This document shows positions 54,469 to 62,759 of a stretch of DNA of 64,000 bases, piece after piece; the first letter of the stretch is position 1, and each line of letters begins with the position of its first letter. The notes beneath the pieces were generated by a model. That model did not search any database. It saw only the letters and a list, made by a program, of their open reading frames with translations, and was not told the origin of the DNA. Source of the stretch: Clostridiales bacterium UBA6114 (lineage in GTDB: Bacteria; Bacillota; Clostridia; Oscillospirales; Butyricicoccaceae); assembly GCA_002423435.1 (NCBI GenBank), contig DIWE01000016.1, forward strand, positions 3,565-67,564, written 5' to 3'. The position numbers were made by a program, and so were the translations under genes.

Positions 54469-54739
54469 CCGGAGCATGATAATCCGAACCCGTTTCTGAG
54501 GCTGTGGGCCGCCCCGATGCGGCATTGCCGGCCCTTGAAAGGCACCAAGCCTTCCCGCGGGCCGCCGCCTTGCCCCAAAACGGCCCGCAGCCTCGGAAAT
54601 CTTCGACCTTGCGGGAGCGGATTTTTGTGTCCGGCAAGGCAGCGGACGCAGATGGGCTGTCGCCCATCAAGGACAATAACGAAGCCGGACGCAAATAAGA
54701 TGCCCCGCAAGGCGGGTTCGGATTATCATGCTCCGGCTA
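54466..54739. repeat. 274-bp structured inverted-repeat element between spoVAC and spoVAD
   Basis: Perfect 27-bp terminal inverted repeats lie at 54466-54492 and 54713-54739. Inside are nested arms: 54498-54511 with 54581-54594 (14 bp, one G-U pair), 54607-54615 with 54704-54712 (9 bp, perfect), 54621-54635 with 54684-54696, and GATGGGC/GCCCATC at 54651-54668. As RNA this is a long closing stem opening into two branched arms. No credible ORF lies inside it. No clear target duplication is seen. It could be a MITE-like mobile element or a structured RNA. Confidence 0.8.
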
Positions 54740-54785
54740 AGGGCGTAAAACGCCGCGAAGAACTTTTTAGAGAGCGGAGAACGAT

Positions 54786-55796
54786 ATGGCATATAAAAAA
54801 GTGGGAAAACAAACAGTCTGTTTCGCAAACCCGCCTGTGATCACCGGGTTTGCATCCGTTGTCGGGAAAAAGGAGGGGCAGGGGCCTCTAAGCGGCACCT
54901 TTGACCGCATCCACGACGACACGACGTTCGGAGAGGCGACCTGGGAAAAGGCGGAGAGCCGGATGCAGAAGGACACGCTGAATCTTGCGGCGGAAAAAAG
55001 CGGCATCAGCCTTTCGGCGATCGAGTATCTTTTCGGCGGGGATCTGCTGAACCAGTGCATCGGCACGACCTTTTCCGTAAAGGACTGCGGAGTGCCGTTT
55101 TTCGGGCTGTTCGGCGCGTGCTCCACAATGGCCGAGGGGCTGATCCTCGCGTCGATGATGATCGACGGGGGCTACGCCGAATATGCGGCGGCGGTGACGT
55201 CCTCGCATTTCTGTTCGGCGGAGCGGCAGTTCCGCTTCCCGCTCGAATACGGCGGGCAGCGGCCGCCGACATCTCAGTGGACCGTGACCGGCGCGGGCGG
55301 GGTGATCCTTTCATCCACCGGGACCGGGCCGAAGGTGACGCACGCGACGGTAGGGGTCATTCAGGACCTCGGGATCAAGGACGCGAACAACATGGGAGCC
55401 GCGATGGCGCCCGCCGCTTATGATACGATCAGCTCCTTTTTGAGCGACACCGCCCAGACCCCCGACGCGTTTGACCTGATCGTTACGGGGGATCTGGGTA
55501 TGACCGGGAAAAATATCTTGATCGAGCTATTCAAAAAGGATCAGACGGATATCGTCAAGGTGTACGACGACTGCGGCGTCATGATTTTTGACAAAGGGCA
55601 GGACGTGCATTCGGGTGGGTCGGGCTGCGGCTGCTCCGCCTCGGTGCTTTGCGGCTATATCCTTTCGTCGCTTAATCAGGGGCTTTTGCACCGTGTCCTC
55701 TTTTGCGGGACCGGCGCCTTGATGAGCCCGACCTCGGCACAGCAGGGCCAGAGCATCCCCGGGATATGCCACCTGGTCTGCATTACGTCACCTTAA
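54786..55796 (+). CDS. spoVAD: Stage V sporulation protein AD
   Basis: A 336-residue SpoVAD with a thiolase-like fold (KQTVCFANPPVITGFAS, FFGLFGACSTMAEGL, AAAVTSSHFCSAERQFRFP). It is the soluble dipicolinic-acid-binding part of the SpoVA complex. GGAG is 6 nt before the ATG. In many Clostridia the gene follows spoVAC closely; here the 274-bp element lies between them. Confidence 0.95.
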   Translation: MAYKKVGKQTVCFANPPVITGFASVVGKKEGQGPLSGTFDRIHDDTTFGEATWEKAESRMQKDTLNLAAEKSGISLSAIEYLFGGDLLNQCIGTTFSVKDCGVPFFGLFGACSTMAEGLILASMMIDGGYAEYAAAVTSSHFCSAERQFRFPLEYGGQRPPTSQWTVTGAGGVILSSTGTGPKVTHATVGVIQDLGIKDANNMGAAMAPAAYDTISSFLSDTAQTPDAFDLIVTGDLGMTGKNILIELFKKDQTDIVKVYDDCGVMIFDKGQDVHSGGSGCGCSASVLCGYILSSLNQGLLHRVLFCGTGALMSPTSAQQGQSIPGICHLVCITSP

Positions 55797-55808
55797 GGAG
55801 TGATCTGA

Positions 55809-56165
55809 ATGGAATATGTAAGGGCGTTTATAACAGGGGGTATTATCTGCGCGGTCAGCCAGATCCTGATTGACAGGACCAAGCTGACGCCCGCGCGGAT
55901 TCTTGTCAGCTATGTTTCGCTCGGCGTGATCCTGACCGGCGTCGGCATCTACGACAAAGTCGTCGATTGGGGCGGCGCCGGGGCGACGGTCCCCTTGCTG
56001 GGGTTTGGCTACTCCATGGCAAACGGCGTCAAGGAGGCCGTGGCGAAGTCGGGATTTCTCGGGGCCTTCACGGGCGGAACGGAGTCGACGGCCGGCGGAA
56101 TCGCCGCCGCGATCGTGTTCGGTTACCTGATCGCTTTAATTTTTAAACCGGAGGATAAAACGTAA
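55809..56165 (+). CDS. spoVAE: Stage V sporulation protein AE
   Basis: A 118-residue membrane protein (FITGGIICAVSQILIDRTKL, GFGYSMANGVKEAVAK) matching the SpoVAE membrane subunit (SpoVAEB). It starts 12 nt after spoVAD. C-D-E is the minimal SpoVA set found in most Clostridia, so the operon looks complete for that group. Confidence 0.94.
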   Translation: MEYVRAFITGGIICAVSQILIDRTKLTPARILVSYVSLGVILTGVGIYDKVVDWGGAGATVPLLGFGYSMANGVKEAVAKSGFLGAFTGGTESTAGGIAAAIVFGYLIALIFKPEDKT

Positions 56166-56187
56166 GCATAAGAGACGTAACGTTTTT

Positions 56188-56237
56188 TACCCTTCTGAGT
56201 GTCGACTTGTCGACACTCAGAAGGGTATTGGATACCC
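56188..56237. repeat. Double-hairpin repeat, copy 2
   Basis: Perfect 19-bp inverted arms (56188-56206 and 56209-56227; core CTGAGTGTCGAC) with a 2-nt centre, overlapped by a second stem GGGTAT-TGG-ATACCC (56223-56237). It shares its core and order with copy 1 at 33617-33668. It follows spoVAE but has no T run on either side. Confidence 0.65.
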
Positions 56238-56253
56238 CCTTGAGAGTGAAAGC

Positions 56254-56282
56254 TTTACATTCCGCCGCTTTCTTACTATAAT
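56254..56282 (+). promoter_or_regulatory. Promoter of the hotdog thioesterase gene
   Basis: TTTACA and TATAAT with a 17-nt spacer, 33 nt before the start codon. Confidence 0.65.
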
Positions 56283-56315
56283 AGATGAAAACGGGCCCGA
56301 AGGAGGCGGAATGAT

Positions 56316-56705
56316 TTGGAAACGGGAATCAGGGGATCGTCGGAAATCGTCGTGACAAGAGAGATGCTCGCGAGCACGCTTGGAAGCGGCGGCGTCGATG
56401 TCTTTGCGACGCCCTGCATGATTGCGAACATGGAGCATACCTGCATTCTGAGCGTGCAGGATGTGGTCGGGGAAGGGAATACGACCGTCGGAACGCTCCT
56501 AAATGTAAGTCACACCGCGGCTACGCCGCTTGGAATGAAAGTGCGCTTTGAAAGCGAACTGATCGAAATCGACCGGAGGCGGCTTGTTTTCTCCGTCAAA
56601 GCATACGACGAGGTGGAAAAAATCGGCGAGGGGACCCATGAACGGTTTATCGTTAACGAGGAGAAATTTTTAGGCAAGGTGCGTGCAAAGTTTTCAGATC
56701 AATGA
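56316..56705 (+). CDS. Hotdog-fold thioesterase, FlK-like
   Basis: A 129-residue single-domain protein resembling FlK-type thioesterases (FATPCMIANMEHTCILSVQD, TTVGTLLNVSHTAATPLGMK, GEGTHERFIVNEEKF). The Glu and Thr/His positions of the active site (AN-ME-H and HTAATP) are present. It probably hydrolyses an acyl-CoA; fluoroacetyl-CoA is only the type substrate of the family. It starts at a TTG with GGAGG 9 nt upstream. Confidence 0.8.
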   Translation: METGIRGSSEIVVTREMLASTLGSGGVDVFATPCMIANMEHTCILSVQDVVGEGNTTVGTLLNVSHTAATPLGMKVRFESELIEIDRRRLVFSVKAYDEVEKIGEGTHERFIVNEEKFLGKVRAKFSDQ

Positions 56706-56711
56706 CGGACG

Positions 56712-56740
56712 TTGACACCGGACGGCTGATGTGCTAAAAT
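56712..56740 (+). promoter_or_regulatory. Promoter of tRNA-Leu
   Basis: TTGACA and TAAAAT with a 17-nt spacer, 14 nt before the tRNA. Confidence 0.8.
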
Positions 56741-56754
56741 CATATAGCAACAAT

Positions 56755-56841
56755 GCCGCTGTGGTGAAATCGGCAGACACAAGGGACTTAAAATCCCTCG
56801 GATGAAAGTCCGTATCGGTTCAAGTCCGATCAGCGGCACCA
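56755..56841 (+). tRNA. tRNA-Leu (TAA)
   Basis: An 87-nt class II tRNA with a long variable arm and encoded CCA. The acceptor stem is GCCGCTG/CAGCGGC, the anticodon arm AGGGA-CTTAAAA-TCCCT gives anticodon TAA, and the T-loop is TTCAAGT. Confidence 0.96.
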
Positions 56842-56882
56842 AAAAAGACATACCTTCCGTCAAGGGAAAGGTATGTCTTTTC
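56842..56882 (+). terminator. Terminator of tRNA-Leu
   Basis: AAAAGACATACCTT and AAGGTATGTCTTTT pair perfectly, ending in T residues. Confidence 0.85.
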
Positions 56883-56952
56883 CGTGTTGAAATATATAGG
56901 GCTATGGATATGCTGCGCCATGCGGCCTGACAGTAATTTGACGGAGGAGTAT

Positions 56953-57420
56953 ATGGGTCATTTCGGCTTTTCATACATGGGCTTGATTTTTCTTCTCATG
57001 CTGACGATACCTAATTTGATCTGGACAAAAAATCAACCGCAAGGCTATCATTTGGAAAACGAAAATAGAGTCCTTCGCTTATTTGAGCGTGTAGGCCAAG
57101 CTTTAGTAACCTGCACGGCATTGATATTCTCCGATTTCAATCCCCGCGGATGGTCCCTTTGGACAATATGGCTGATTGCTGCAGTTGTCCTCATGCTTAT
57201 GTATGAAGGCTGGTGGATACGCTACTTCAGGAGCAAAAAGACCCTTGCCGATTTTTACAGCAGCTTTTGCGGCGTGCCGGTTGCCGGCGCAACCTTGCCT
57301 GTCGTTGCGTTTTTCCTGCTCGGTATGTACGGGAGAGTGCCCTGGCTGATGCTGTCGGTTGTAATTTTGGGAATCGGACACATTGGCATTCACTTGCAGC
57401 ACCGCGGAGAAATCCAATAA
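56953..57420 (+). CDS. Small integral membrane protein, unrecognised
   Basis: A 155-residue protein with four hydrophobic segments (MGLIFLLMLTIPNLIW at the start, IWLIAAVVLMLMYEGWW in the middle, and two near the end). GGAGG lies 5 nt before the ATG at 56953; a longer frame from 56884 lacks a site. I do not recognise a named family. Codon use is AT-richer than metE and spoVAD. The neighbours, tRNA-Leu and convergent metE, give no functional hint. Confidence 0.7.
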   Translation: MGHFGFSYMGLIFLLMLTIPNLIWTKNQPQGYHLENENRVLRLFERVGQALVTCTALIFSDFNPRGWSLWTIWLIAAVVLMLMYEGWWIRYFRSKKTLADFYSSFCGVPVAGATLPVVAFFLLGMYGRVPWLMLSVVILGIGHIGIHLQHRGEIQ

Positions 57421-57486
57421 CAGAGTTCGGTTTATCGGCCGGGCTGCAAAAAATCAATAACGTCAGGTAATAATCTTTCAGACCTC

Positions 57487-59790
57487 TTAGGAAATGGCTT
57501 TTCCGATTTCGTCTCTCAGCTCGGAGGCGGCCGTCACCATGTTCTTGAGACTTAAGACGGTTTCCTCTGTCCCGCGCGTTTTCAGGCCGCAGTCCGGATT
57601 GACCCAGACTTTTTCGGCGTCCATATCGCGCAAGATCTTTCTCAGAATATCCTTGATCTCCCCGACGCCGGGGACGCGCGGCGAATGGATGTCATACACG
57701 CCGGGGCCGACCTCGGTGCGAAAGCCGTTTTCACGCAACGCGCGGAGGATCGAAAGGTCGGATTTGGCCGCTTCGAAGGTGATCACGTCGGCGTCCATGC
57801 CATCGATGTCGCGGATGATATCGGAGAACTCGCTGTAGCACATGTGGGTGTGGACCTGCGTCCCGGGCTTTAAGCCGGAATGGACGAGCCGGAAGGCCGG
57901 AATCGCCCAGTCGAGATATGCGCCCCTCCAGTCGCGCTTTCGGAGCGGCAGCTTTTCGCGCAGTGCGGCCTCGTCGATCTGGATGATCCGGATGCCCGCC
58001 CGTTCGAGGTCCAAAGCTTCCTCCCTGACGGCAAGGGCGAGCTGCAGTGCGATATCCCTCTGCGGCAGATCCTCGCGGACAAAAGACCAGTTTAAGATGG
58101 TCACCGGCCCGGTCAGCATGCCCTTTACAGGCTTTTTCGTCAGACTCTGCGCGAAAACGCTTGTCTCGACGGTCATCGGTCTGAGCCTTTTTACATCGCC
58201 GAACAGGATCGGCGGCTTTACGCACCGCGTGCCGTAGGACTGCACCCAGCCGTTTTGCGTGAAAAGAAAGCCGGAGAGCCGCTCGCCGAAATACTCGACC
58301 ATGTCGTTTCGCTCAAATTCGCCGTGGGCCAGCACGTCGAGCCCGAGCTCCTCCTGAAGCCGGACCGCCTCCCCGATTTTCGCTTTGATCGCCTCTTCGT
58401 AATCCGCTCTTTCCATTTTGCCGCTTTTGTATTTGCTTCTGAGGCTCCTGATATCCGGGGTCTGCGGAAACGAGCCGATCGTGGTTGTCGGAAGCAGCGG
58501 CAGCCCGAGCGCCTCCTTTTGGATTTTTCGCCTCTCGCAGAAGGCGGGCTTTCGGGTAAAATCGTCGGCTTTCAGGCCGGCGATCGTCCGTCTTACGTCC
58601 TCGTATACGAATTCATCGCCGGATATGGCGCGGACGCGGCCTCCGTTTGCGATGAATTTCTCGTTTTTCTCGAAATCCGCATCGTCAAAAAGCGCCGAAA
58701 GCTCGTTAAGCTCCGAGAGCTTTTCTTCCGCGAACGCAAGCCGTCCCAAGACCTTTCCGTCGATCCGCGTTTCATTCCCGACCGTGTAGGGGACGTGCAG
58801 AAGGGAGCAGGAGGTGCCGAGCACCAGCCGCTCCGGATCGACCGCCCGCGCGAGCCTGCGAAGGAGCGCCAGGGTTTTTGAATAATCGTTTAGCCAGATG
58901 TTCCTGCCGTCGACGACCCCCGCAAACAGCAGCGTGTCCTTAGGGAAACCGTGCTCTTCCAAAAGCCTTTCGTTTTCCGGGCCCTCGACGAAATCAAGCC
59001 CGAGTGCGTCGAAGCCAAGCGCGGTAAGCTGCGGGTAGATGTCGCGCACATCCCCGAAATAGGTCTGCAGCAGGATTTTAAGAGCGCCCCTGCCTTTTAA
59101 GAGTCTCCCGTAAATCGACTGAAACAGGCCGATATCCGCTTCGGTCAGATCGGCGACAAGGCCGGGCTCGTCAAGCTGGACAAATTCGACATGGAGCGCG
59201 TCAAAGCGTTTTAAAAGCTCCTGATAGACGCTTACAAGGCGGTCGGCAAGCATGTCAAGTGTTTTATCTTTACACCTGATGTCAGACAGCCGCAGGAAGG
59301 TAAACGGGCCGATCAGTACCGGTTTTGTGCGGATTCCGGCGGAAAGCGCCGCCTTGTATTCGTCGAACGGCTTTTCCGAGTTTACCCGGAAGGCGGTAGC
59401 GTCGTCGATTTCCGGCACGATATAGTGGTAATTCGTGTTGAACCATTTTTTCATCGGGAGGGCGCGGACGTCTCCCTTTTCGCCCTGATAGCCCTTTGCC
59501 ATGGCGAAATACGTGTCGAGCCCGTCGAGGCCGAGTTTTCGGTAGCGCTCGGGGACGGCGTTCAGCATGAACGCCGTGTCCAGAAACGTGTCGTAAAACG
59601 AAAAATCGTTGGACGGGATCAAATTGACGCCGCGGTTTAACTGGGTCAGCCAATGGCCCTTTTTTAAGCCGGCGGCGTTTTCAAGGAGCTCCGATTTTGT
59701 GATTTCGCCCTTGAAATACTCCTCCGTCCATTTTTTGAGCTCCCGATTTTTGCCGATTCTCGGGTAGCCTGCAACCGATACCTTTTTCAT
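57487..59790 (-). CDS. metE: Cobalamin-independent methionine synthase
   Basis: A 767-residue enzyme that moves a methyl group from methyltetrahydrofolate-polyglutamate to homocysteine. The N-terminus is VAGYPRIGKNRELKKWTEEY. The zinc ligands are in TQVHTHMCYSEFSD (His, Cys) and VNPDCGLKTRG (Cys), and IIQIDEAALREKLPLRK lies in the core. GGAGG is 7 nt before the ATG at 59790. A B12 riboswitch in the leader would shut it off when cobalamin is present, which suggests the cell also has a B12-dependent enzyme. Confidence 0.97.
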   Translation of the reverse strand: MKKVSVAGYPRIGKNRELKKWTEEYFKGEITKSELLENAAGLKKGHWLTQLNRGVNLIPSNDFSFYDTFLDTAFMLNAVPERYRKLGLDGLDTYFAMAKGYQGEKGDVRALPMKKWFNTNYHYIVPEIDDATAFRVNSEKPFDEYKAALSAGIRTKPVLIGPFTFLRLSDIRCKDKTLDMLADRLVSVYQELLKRFDALHVEFVQLDEPGLVADLTEADIGLFQSIYGRLLKGRGALKILLQTYFGDVRDIYPQLTALGFDALGLDFVEGPENERLLEEHGFPKDTLLFAGVVDGRNIWLNDYSKTLALLRRLARAVDPERLVLGTSCSLLHVPYTVGNETRIDGKVLGRLAFAEEKLSELNELSALFDDADFEKNEKFIANGGRVRAISGDEFVYEDVRRTIAGLKADDFTRKPAFCERRKIQKEALGLPLLPTTTIGSFPQTPDIRSLRSKYKSGKMERADYEEAIKAKIGEAVRLQEELGLDVLAHGEFERNDMVEYFGERLSGFLFTQNGWVQSYGTRCVKPPILFGDVKRLRPMTVETSVFAQSLTKKPVKGMLTGPVTILNWSFVREDLPQRDIALQLALAVREEALDLERAGIRIIQIDEAALREKLPLRKRDWRGAYLDWAIPAFRLVHSGLKPGTQVHTHMCYSEFSDIIRDIDGMDADVITFEAAKSDLSILRALRENGFRTEVGPGVYDIHSPRVPGVGEIKDILRKILRDMDAEKVWVNPDCGLKTRGTEETVLSLKNMVTAASELRDEIGKAIS

Positions 59791-59795
59791 AATGC

Positions 59796-60071
59796 TTCCT
59801 CCAAAAAATCGATGTGGAGGAAATAGACACAATTTTCGCTTGAAAAATTGTCCCTATCTCCATTCCCAGAGATGAGATAAACGCCTTCAGGCAGGTCTTC
59901 TGGCTTCCCGTCATCCTTTACTCCGCGTCTTCCCGCCCGTTTTCGGGCAGTGACCGCCGGCGTTTTTGCCGGCTTTCGGATTTTGTCCGGGTTACAGCAG
60001 TGGGTGCTGCCCGGGATTTTCACCCGGTTCCCTATTCTCTCCCGCAAGGGGGAGCACCTGAGACATGACCT
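59796..60071 (-). promoter_or_regulatory. Cobalamin riboswitch upstream of metE
   Basis: On the minus strand the aptamer has GGGAACCGGGTGAAAATCCC, the GCAGCACCCACTGCTGTAA core and a B12 box GCCAGAAGACCTGCC. In the expression platform the metE ribosome binding site TGGAGGAA (complement of 59796-59803) pairs with TTCCTCCA (complement of 59815-59822). The latter overlaps a longer upstream hairpin (GGAGATAG with TCTATTTCC), so the two are mutually exclusive. This points to translational control. Confidence 0.93.
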
Positions 60072-60111
60072 TATTGTACAGTCTGCCTATGGACTTTGTC
60101 AAACAATCGCG

Positions 60112-60141
60112 AAAAAAATGCCGGAGGCAAAAGCCCCCGGC
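60112..60141 (-). terminator. Terminator of nadABC
   Basis: On the minus strand GCCGGGGGC, loop TTTT, GCCTCCGGC (one G-U pair), then A and seven T. It lies 22 nt after the nadC stop. Confidence 0.85.
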
Positions 60142-60163
60142 GCGCTTTATCCAGGATAACGTG

Positions 60164-60997
60164 TCAATCAATGAATTTTAAGCTGATGTCCATCGCTTTG
60201 ATGGTATGCGTCAGCGCACCGATGGAGATCAGGTCGACGCCCGTTTCCGCGACCAACCGCAAGTCCCGGTCGCCCATGTTGCCCGACGCCTCGGTAAGCG
60301 CCCGATCGCCTATACGTCCGACCGCCTCTTTCATCTGCTCGTTTGTCATGTTGTCGAGCATGATGATGTCGGCCCGGGCTTCAAGCGCCTGCGAAACCTC
60401 GTCGAGATTCGTCGCCTCCACCTCGATTTTCAGCGTGTGCGGGATGCGGCTTCGCACGGCCGCGACCGCGGGACCGATGCCGCCCGCGGCGATAATGTGG
60501 TTGTCCTTGATCAGCACGCCGTCGGAAAGCCCGATCCGGTGATTAACGCCGCCGCCGACGCGGACCGCGTATTTTTCGAGGATTCTGAGCCCCGGCGTCG
60601 TCTTGCGCGTGTCGGTAATGCGCGCTTTGGTGCCGGAAACGGCCGCAACCGCCTCTGCCGTACGCGTGGCGACGCCGGACATGCGCTGCAGAAGGTTTAA
60701 CGCCGTGCGCTCTCCGGTGAGGACCGAGCGCGCCGGCCCCTCGATGTCCGCGATGATGTCGCCCTTTGATACCCGTCGGCCCTCCGGCACGCGAAACGCA
60801 ACCCTGATGTCGGCGTCGACCAGCGCAAACACGCGCTGCATCACCGAAAGTCCGCAGACGACGCCTTCCTCCTTGGCGAGAAAGACGCCGCGGATCGCCG
60901 CTTCCTCCGGCACGCACGACTCGGTCGTCACGTCGCCGTATCCGATATCCTCGTTGAGCGCATTTTGAATAATGCGGTCGATTTCAAAACTGAACAT
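60164..60997 (-). CDS. nadC: Nicotinate-nucleotide pyrophosphorylase (carboxylating)
   Basis: A 277-residue NadC that converts quinolinate and PRPP to nicotinate mononucleotide. Marks are ALNEDIGYGDVTTE, RMSGVATRTAEAV, TRKTTPGLRILEKYAVRVGG and HRIGLSDGVLIKDNH. I chose the ATG at 60997, which has GGAGG 5 nt upstream; 61024 has none. Last gene of nadA-nadB-nadC, the full aspartate-to-NaMN pathway. Its ribosome binding site lies in a strong hairpin. Confidence 0.96.
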   Translation of the reverse strand: MFSFEIDRIIQNALNEDIGYGDVTTESCVPEEAAIRGVFLAKEEGVVCGLSVMQRVFALVDADIRVAFRVPEGRRVSKGDIIADIEGPARSVLTGERTALNLLQRMSGVATRTAEAVAAVSGTKARITDTRKTTPGLRILEKYAVRVGGGVNHRIGLSDGVLIKDNHIIAAGGIGPAVAAVRSRIPHTLKIEVEATNLDEVSQALEARADIIMLDNMTNEQMKEAVGRIGDRALTEASGNMGDRDLRLVAETGVDLISIGALTHTIKAMDISLKFID

Positions 60998-60999
60998 GG

Positions 61000-61140
61000 T
61001 AACCTCCATTCGCTCCGCGCACAAATCAAACCTTACCTCAAAAGCGAATGGAGGTTAATGGCATGTGCCGCGGTTGCCGCTTTTGGGCGAGCGGCACGCC
61101 TTTGATCAATGGTTCGTATGATTTTTAAACGAACCTCCAT
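61000..61140 (-). promoter_or_regulatory. Switch-like RNA arrangement over the nadC ribosome binding site
   Basis: On the minus strand three segments follow in order: A, ATGGAGGTT (61140-61132); B, TAACCTCCATTCGCT (61057-61043); C, AGCGAATGGAGGTTA (61014-61000), which holds the nadC ribosome binding site. B pairs perfectly with C over 15 bp and can also pair with A over 9 bp, so A-B and B-C exclude each other. A is itself flanked by a GGTTCG/CGAACC stem. The layout is riboswitch-like but no known aptamer is recognised. Confidence 0.55.
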
Positions 61141-61176
61141 AGCCATAAATTGTTAGGGAAGCGCCGCTAAAAAAAG

Positions 61177-62715
61177 TCAGTCCTCCCTGCAATGCGCGCC
61201 GACGCTTTTCTCCCGTTTCAGCGCCGCTTTCAGGATCTCGACGGATATGGTGGCCATATTTAACGCTTCCATCCGGCCTTTTGAGTCTAAAACGCTCGAC
61301 TCAAGCGCTTGTTTGATTTCGCTCATTTCGTCCAGGCCGCTTGTAAGCCCGGTTTTATTCCGGATGACCCAGCCGTCGCGGCTCATGATCTCCCGGATGC
61401 GCTGCTTTAACCCGGATGCGTCAAGCTGGAGGTCACCGGCCGGCTCCTCCGGCCGCGGCAGAGCGGGGATAGAGGTCCTTTTTGCGCCCGCCGCCTGTTC
61501 GGAGATATTGCGCGCGGCCCTCCGGCCGAATACCAGGCATTCGAGCATCGAGTTCGAGGCAAGTCTGTTCGCCCCGTGGACGCCGGTGCACGCCGCTTCG
61601 CCGCAGGCGTAGAGCCCGGGTATGCCGCTCATGCCGTTTAGGTTGGTCGCAATCCCGCCCATCATATAGTGCTGCACCGGGCAGACCGGTATGAGGTCTT
61701 TTGAGATATCGATGCCCCGTTTGAGGCATTCGCCGAAGATCGTCGGGAAGCGGGAGGAGAGATGCTCCGACGACTCGCTTGTGATATCCAGAAAAACATG
61801 ATCCTGTCCGGTTTTCGCCATTTCGCGCATAATGCATCTGGCGACGATGTCGCGCGGGGCAAGTTCGTTCATTGGGTGAAGGCCGACCATGAACCGTTCG
61901 CCGCGGTTGTTTTTCAGTATCGCGCCCTCGCCCCTCAAGGCCTCCGAAATCAGGAAGGAACGGCTTTCAGGGGTTTTGCAGTAAAGGCCCGTCGGGTGAA
62001 ACTGGATAAACTCCATATTCCGAAGTTCGGCGCCCGCCCGGAAGGCGGCGGCCAAGCCGTCGCCCGTCGCGACCGATGGGTTGGTCGAATGGCCGTAGAT
62101 CTGCCCGATGCCTCCCGTGCAGAGGATAATGCTCCCCGCCATTATGATTTTGCAGCCGTCCTGGTAGACGACAGCGCCTACGGCGCGGCCGTTGTCGGTC
62201 AAAATATCGATCAGAAAGGAATTTTGCAAAAAAGTGATGTTTTCGCGACAAGCCGCGATCGCCGCCAGCGTTTTGACCGTTTCACGCCCGGTCGCGTCGC
62301 CGTGGGCGTGCACGATACGGTTTTGCCTGTGGCCGCCTTCGCGGCCGATCTGCAGGTCCCCGTCCTCGTTTAAGTCAAAGGGAACGTGCATGTCTAAGAG
62401 AGCCGAGATATCCTCCGGCCCCTCGTCAACCAGAATGCGCACGGCTTTCTCGTCGCAAAGCCCCGCGCCGGCCAAAAGCGTGTCCTCGTAGTGAAACTGC
62501 GGGCGGTCGTCCTTGGATACGGCGGCCGCGATCCCGCCCTGCGCCAGCCAGGAGTTTGAAATATCAACGCCTTCCTTCGTCAAAACGGCGCAGGACAGGC
62601 GGCTGTCCAGGTTCAGCGCGGCATAGAGCCCGGCAATGCCGCTGCCGATAATAACGACGTCGTAACAAAGCGTTTCCTGAATCGCAGTGTCGCGGCCAAA
62701 CAGATATCGTCTCAT
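61177..62715 (-). CDS. nadB: L-aspartate oxidase
   Basis: A 512-residue flavoprotein that oxidises aspartate to iminoaspartate. The FAD motif is DVVIIGSGIAGLYAAL. Substrate and active-site regions are NSWLAQGGIAAAVS, HPTGLY, HYMMGGIATNLNGMSG and GANRLASNSMLECLVFG. AAGGGG precedes the ATG at 62715; an upstream frame from 62790 overlaps the end of nadA and is not needed. In an anaerobe it probably passes electrons to fumarate rather than O2. Confidence 0.96.
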   Translation of the reverse strand: MRRYLFGRDTAIQETLCYDVVIIGSGIAGLYAALNLDSRLSCAVLTKEGVDISNSWLAQGGIAAAVSKDDRPQFHYEDTLLAGAGLCDEKAVRILVDEGPEDISALLDMHVPFDLNEDGDLQIGREGGHRQNRIVHAHGDATGRETVKTLAAIAACRENITFLQNSFLIDILTDNGRAVGAVVYQDGCKIIMAGSIILCTGGIGQIYGHSTNPSVATGDGLAAAFRAGAELRNMEFIQFHPTGLYCKTPESRSFLISEALRGEGAILKNNRGERFMVGLHPMNELAPRDIVARCIMREMAKTGQDHVFLDITSESSEHLSSRFPTIFGECLKRGIDISKDLIPVCPVQHYMMGGIATNLNGMSGIPGLYACGEAACTGVHGANRLASNSMLECLVFGRRAARNISEQAAGAKRTSIPALPRPEEPAGDLQLDASGLKQRIREIMSRDGWVIRNKTGLTSGLDEMSEIKQALESSVLDSKGRMEALNMATISVEILKAALKREKSVGAHCRED

Positions 62716-62759
62716 TGCTTTATTTCCCCTTAGCGCGAAAAAGCCTTTCGCGCGGAATC

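Noticed and set aside
54517..54840. Frames of 64-107 codons inside and across the 274-bp element
   Set aside because: They read through the stems, lack binding sites, and run into spoVAD in the wrong frame.
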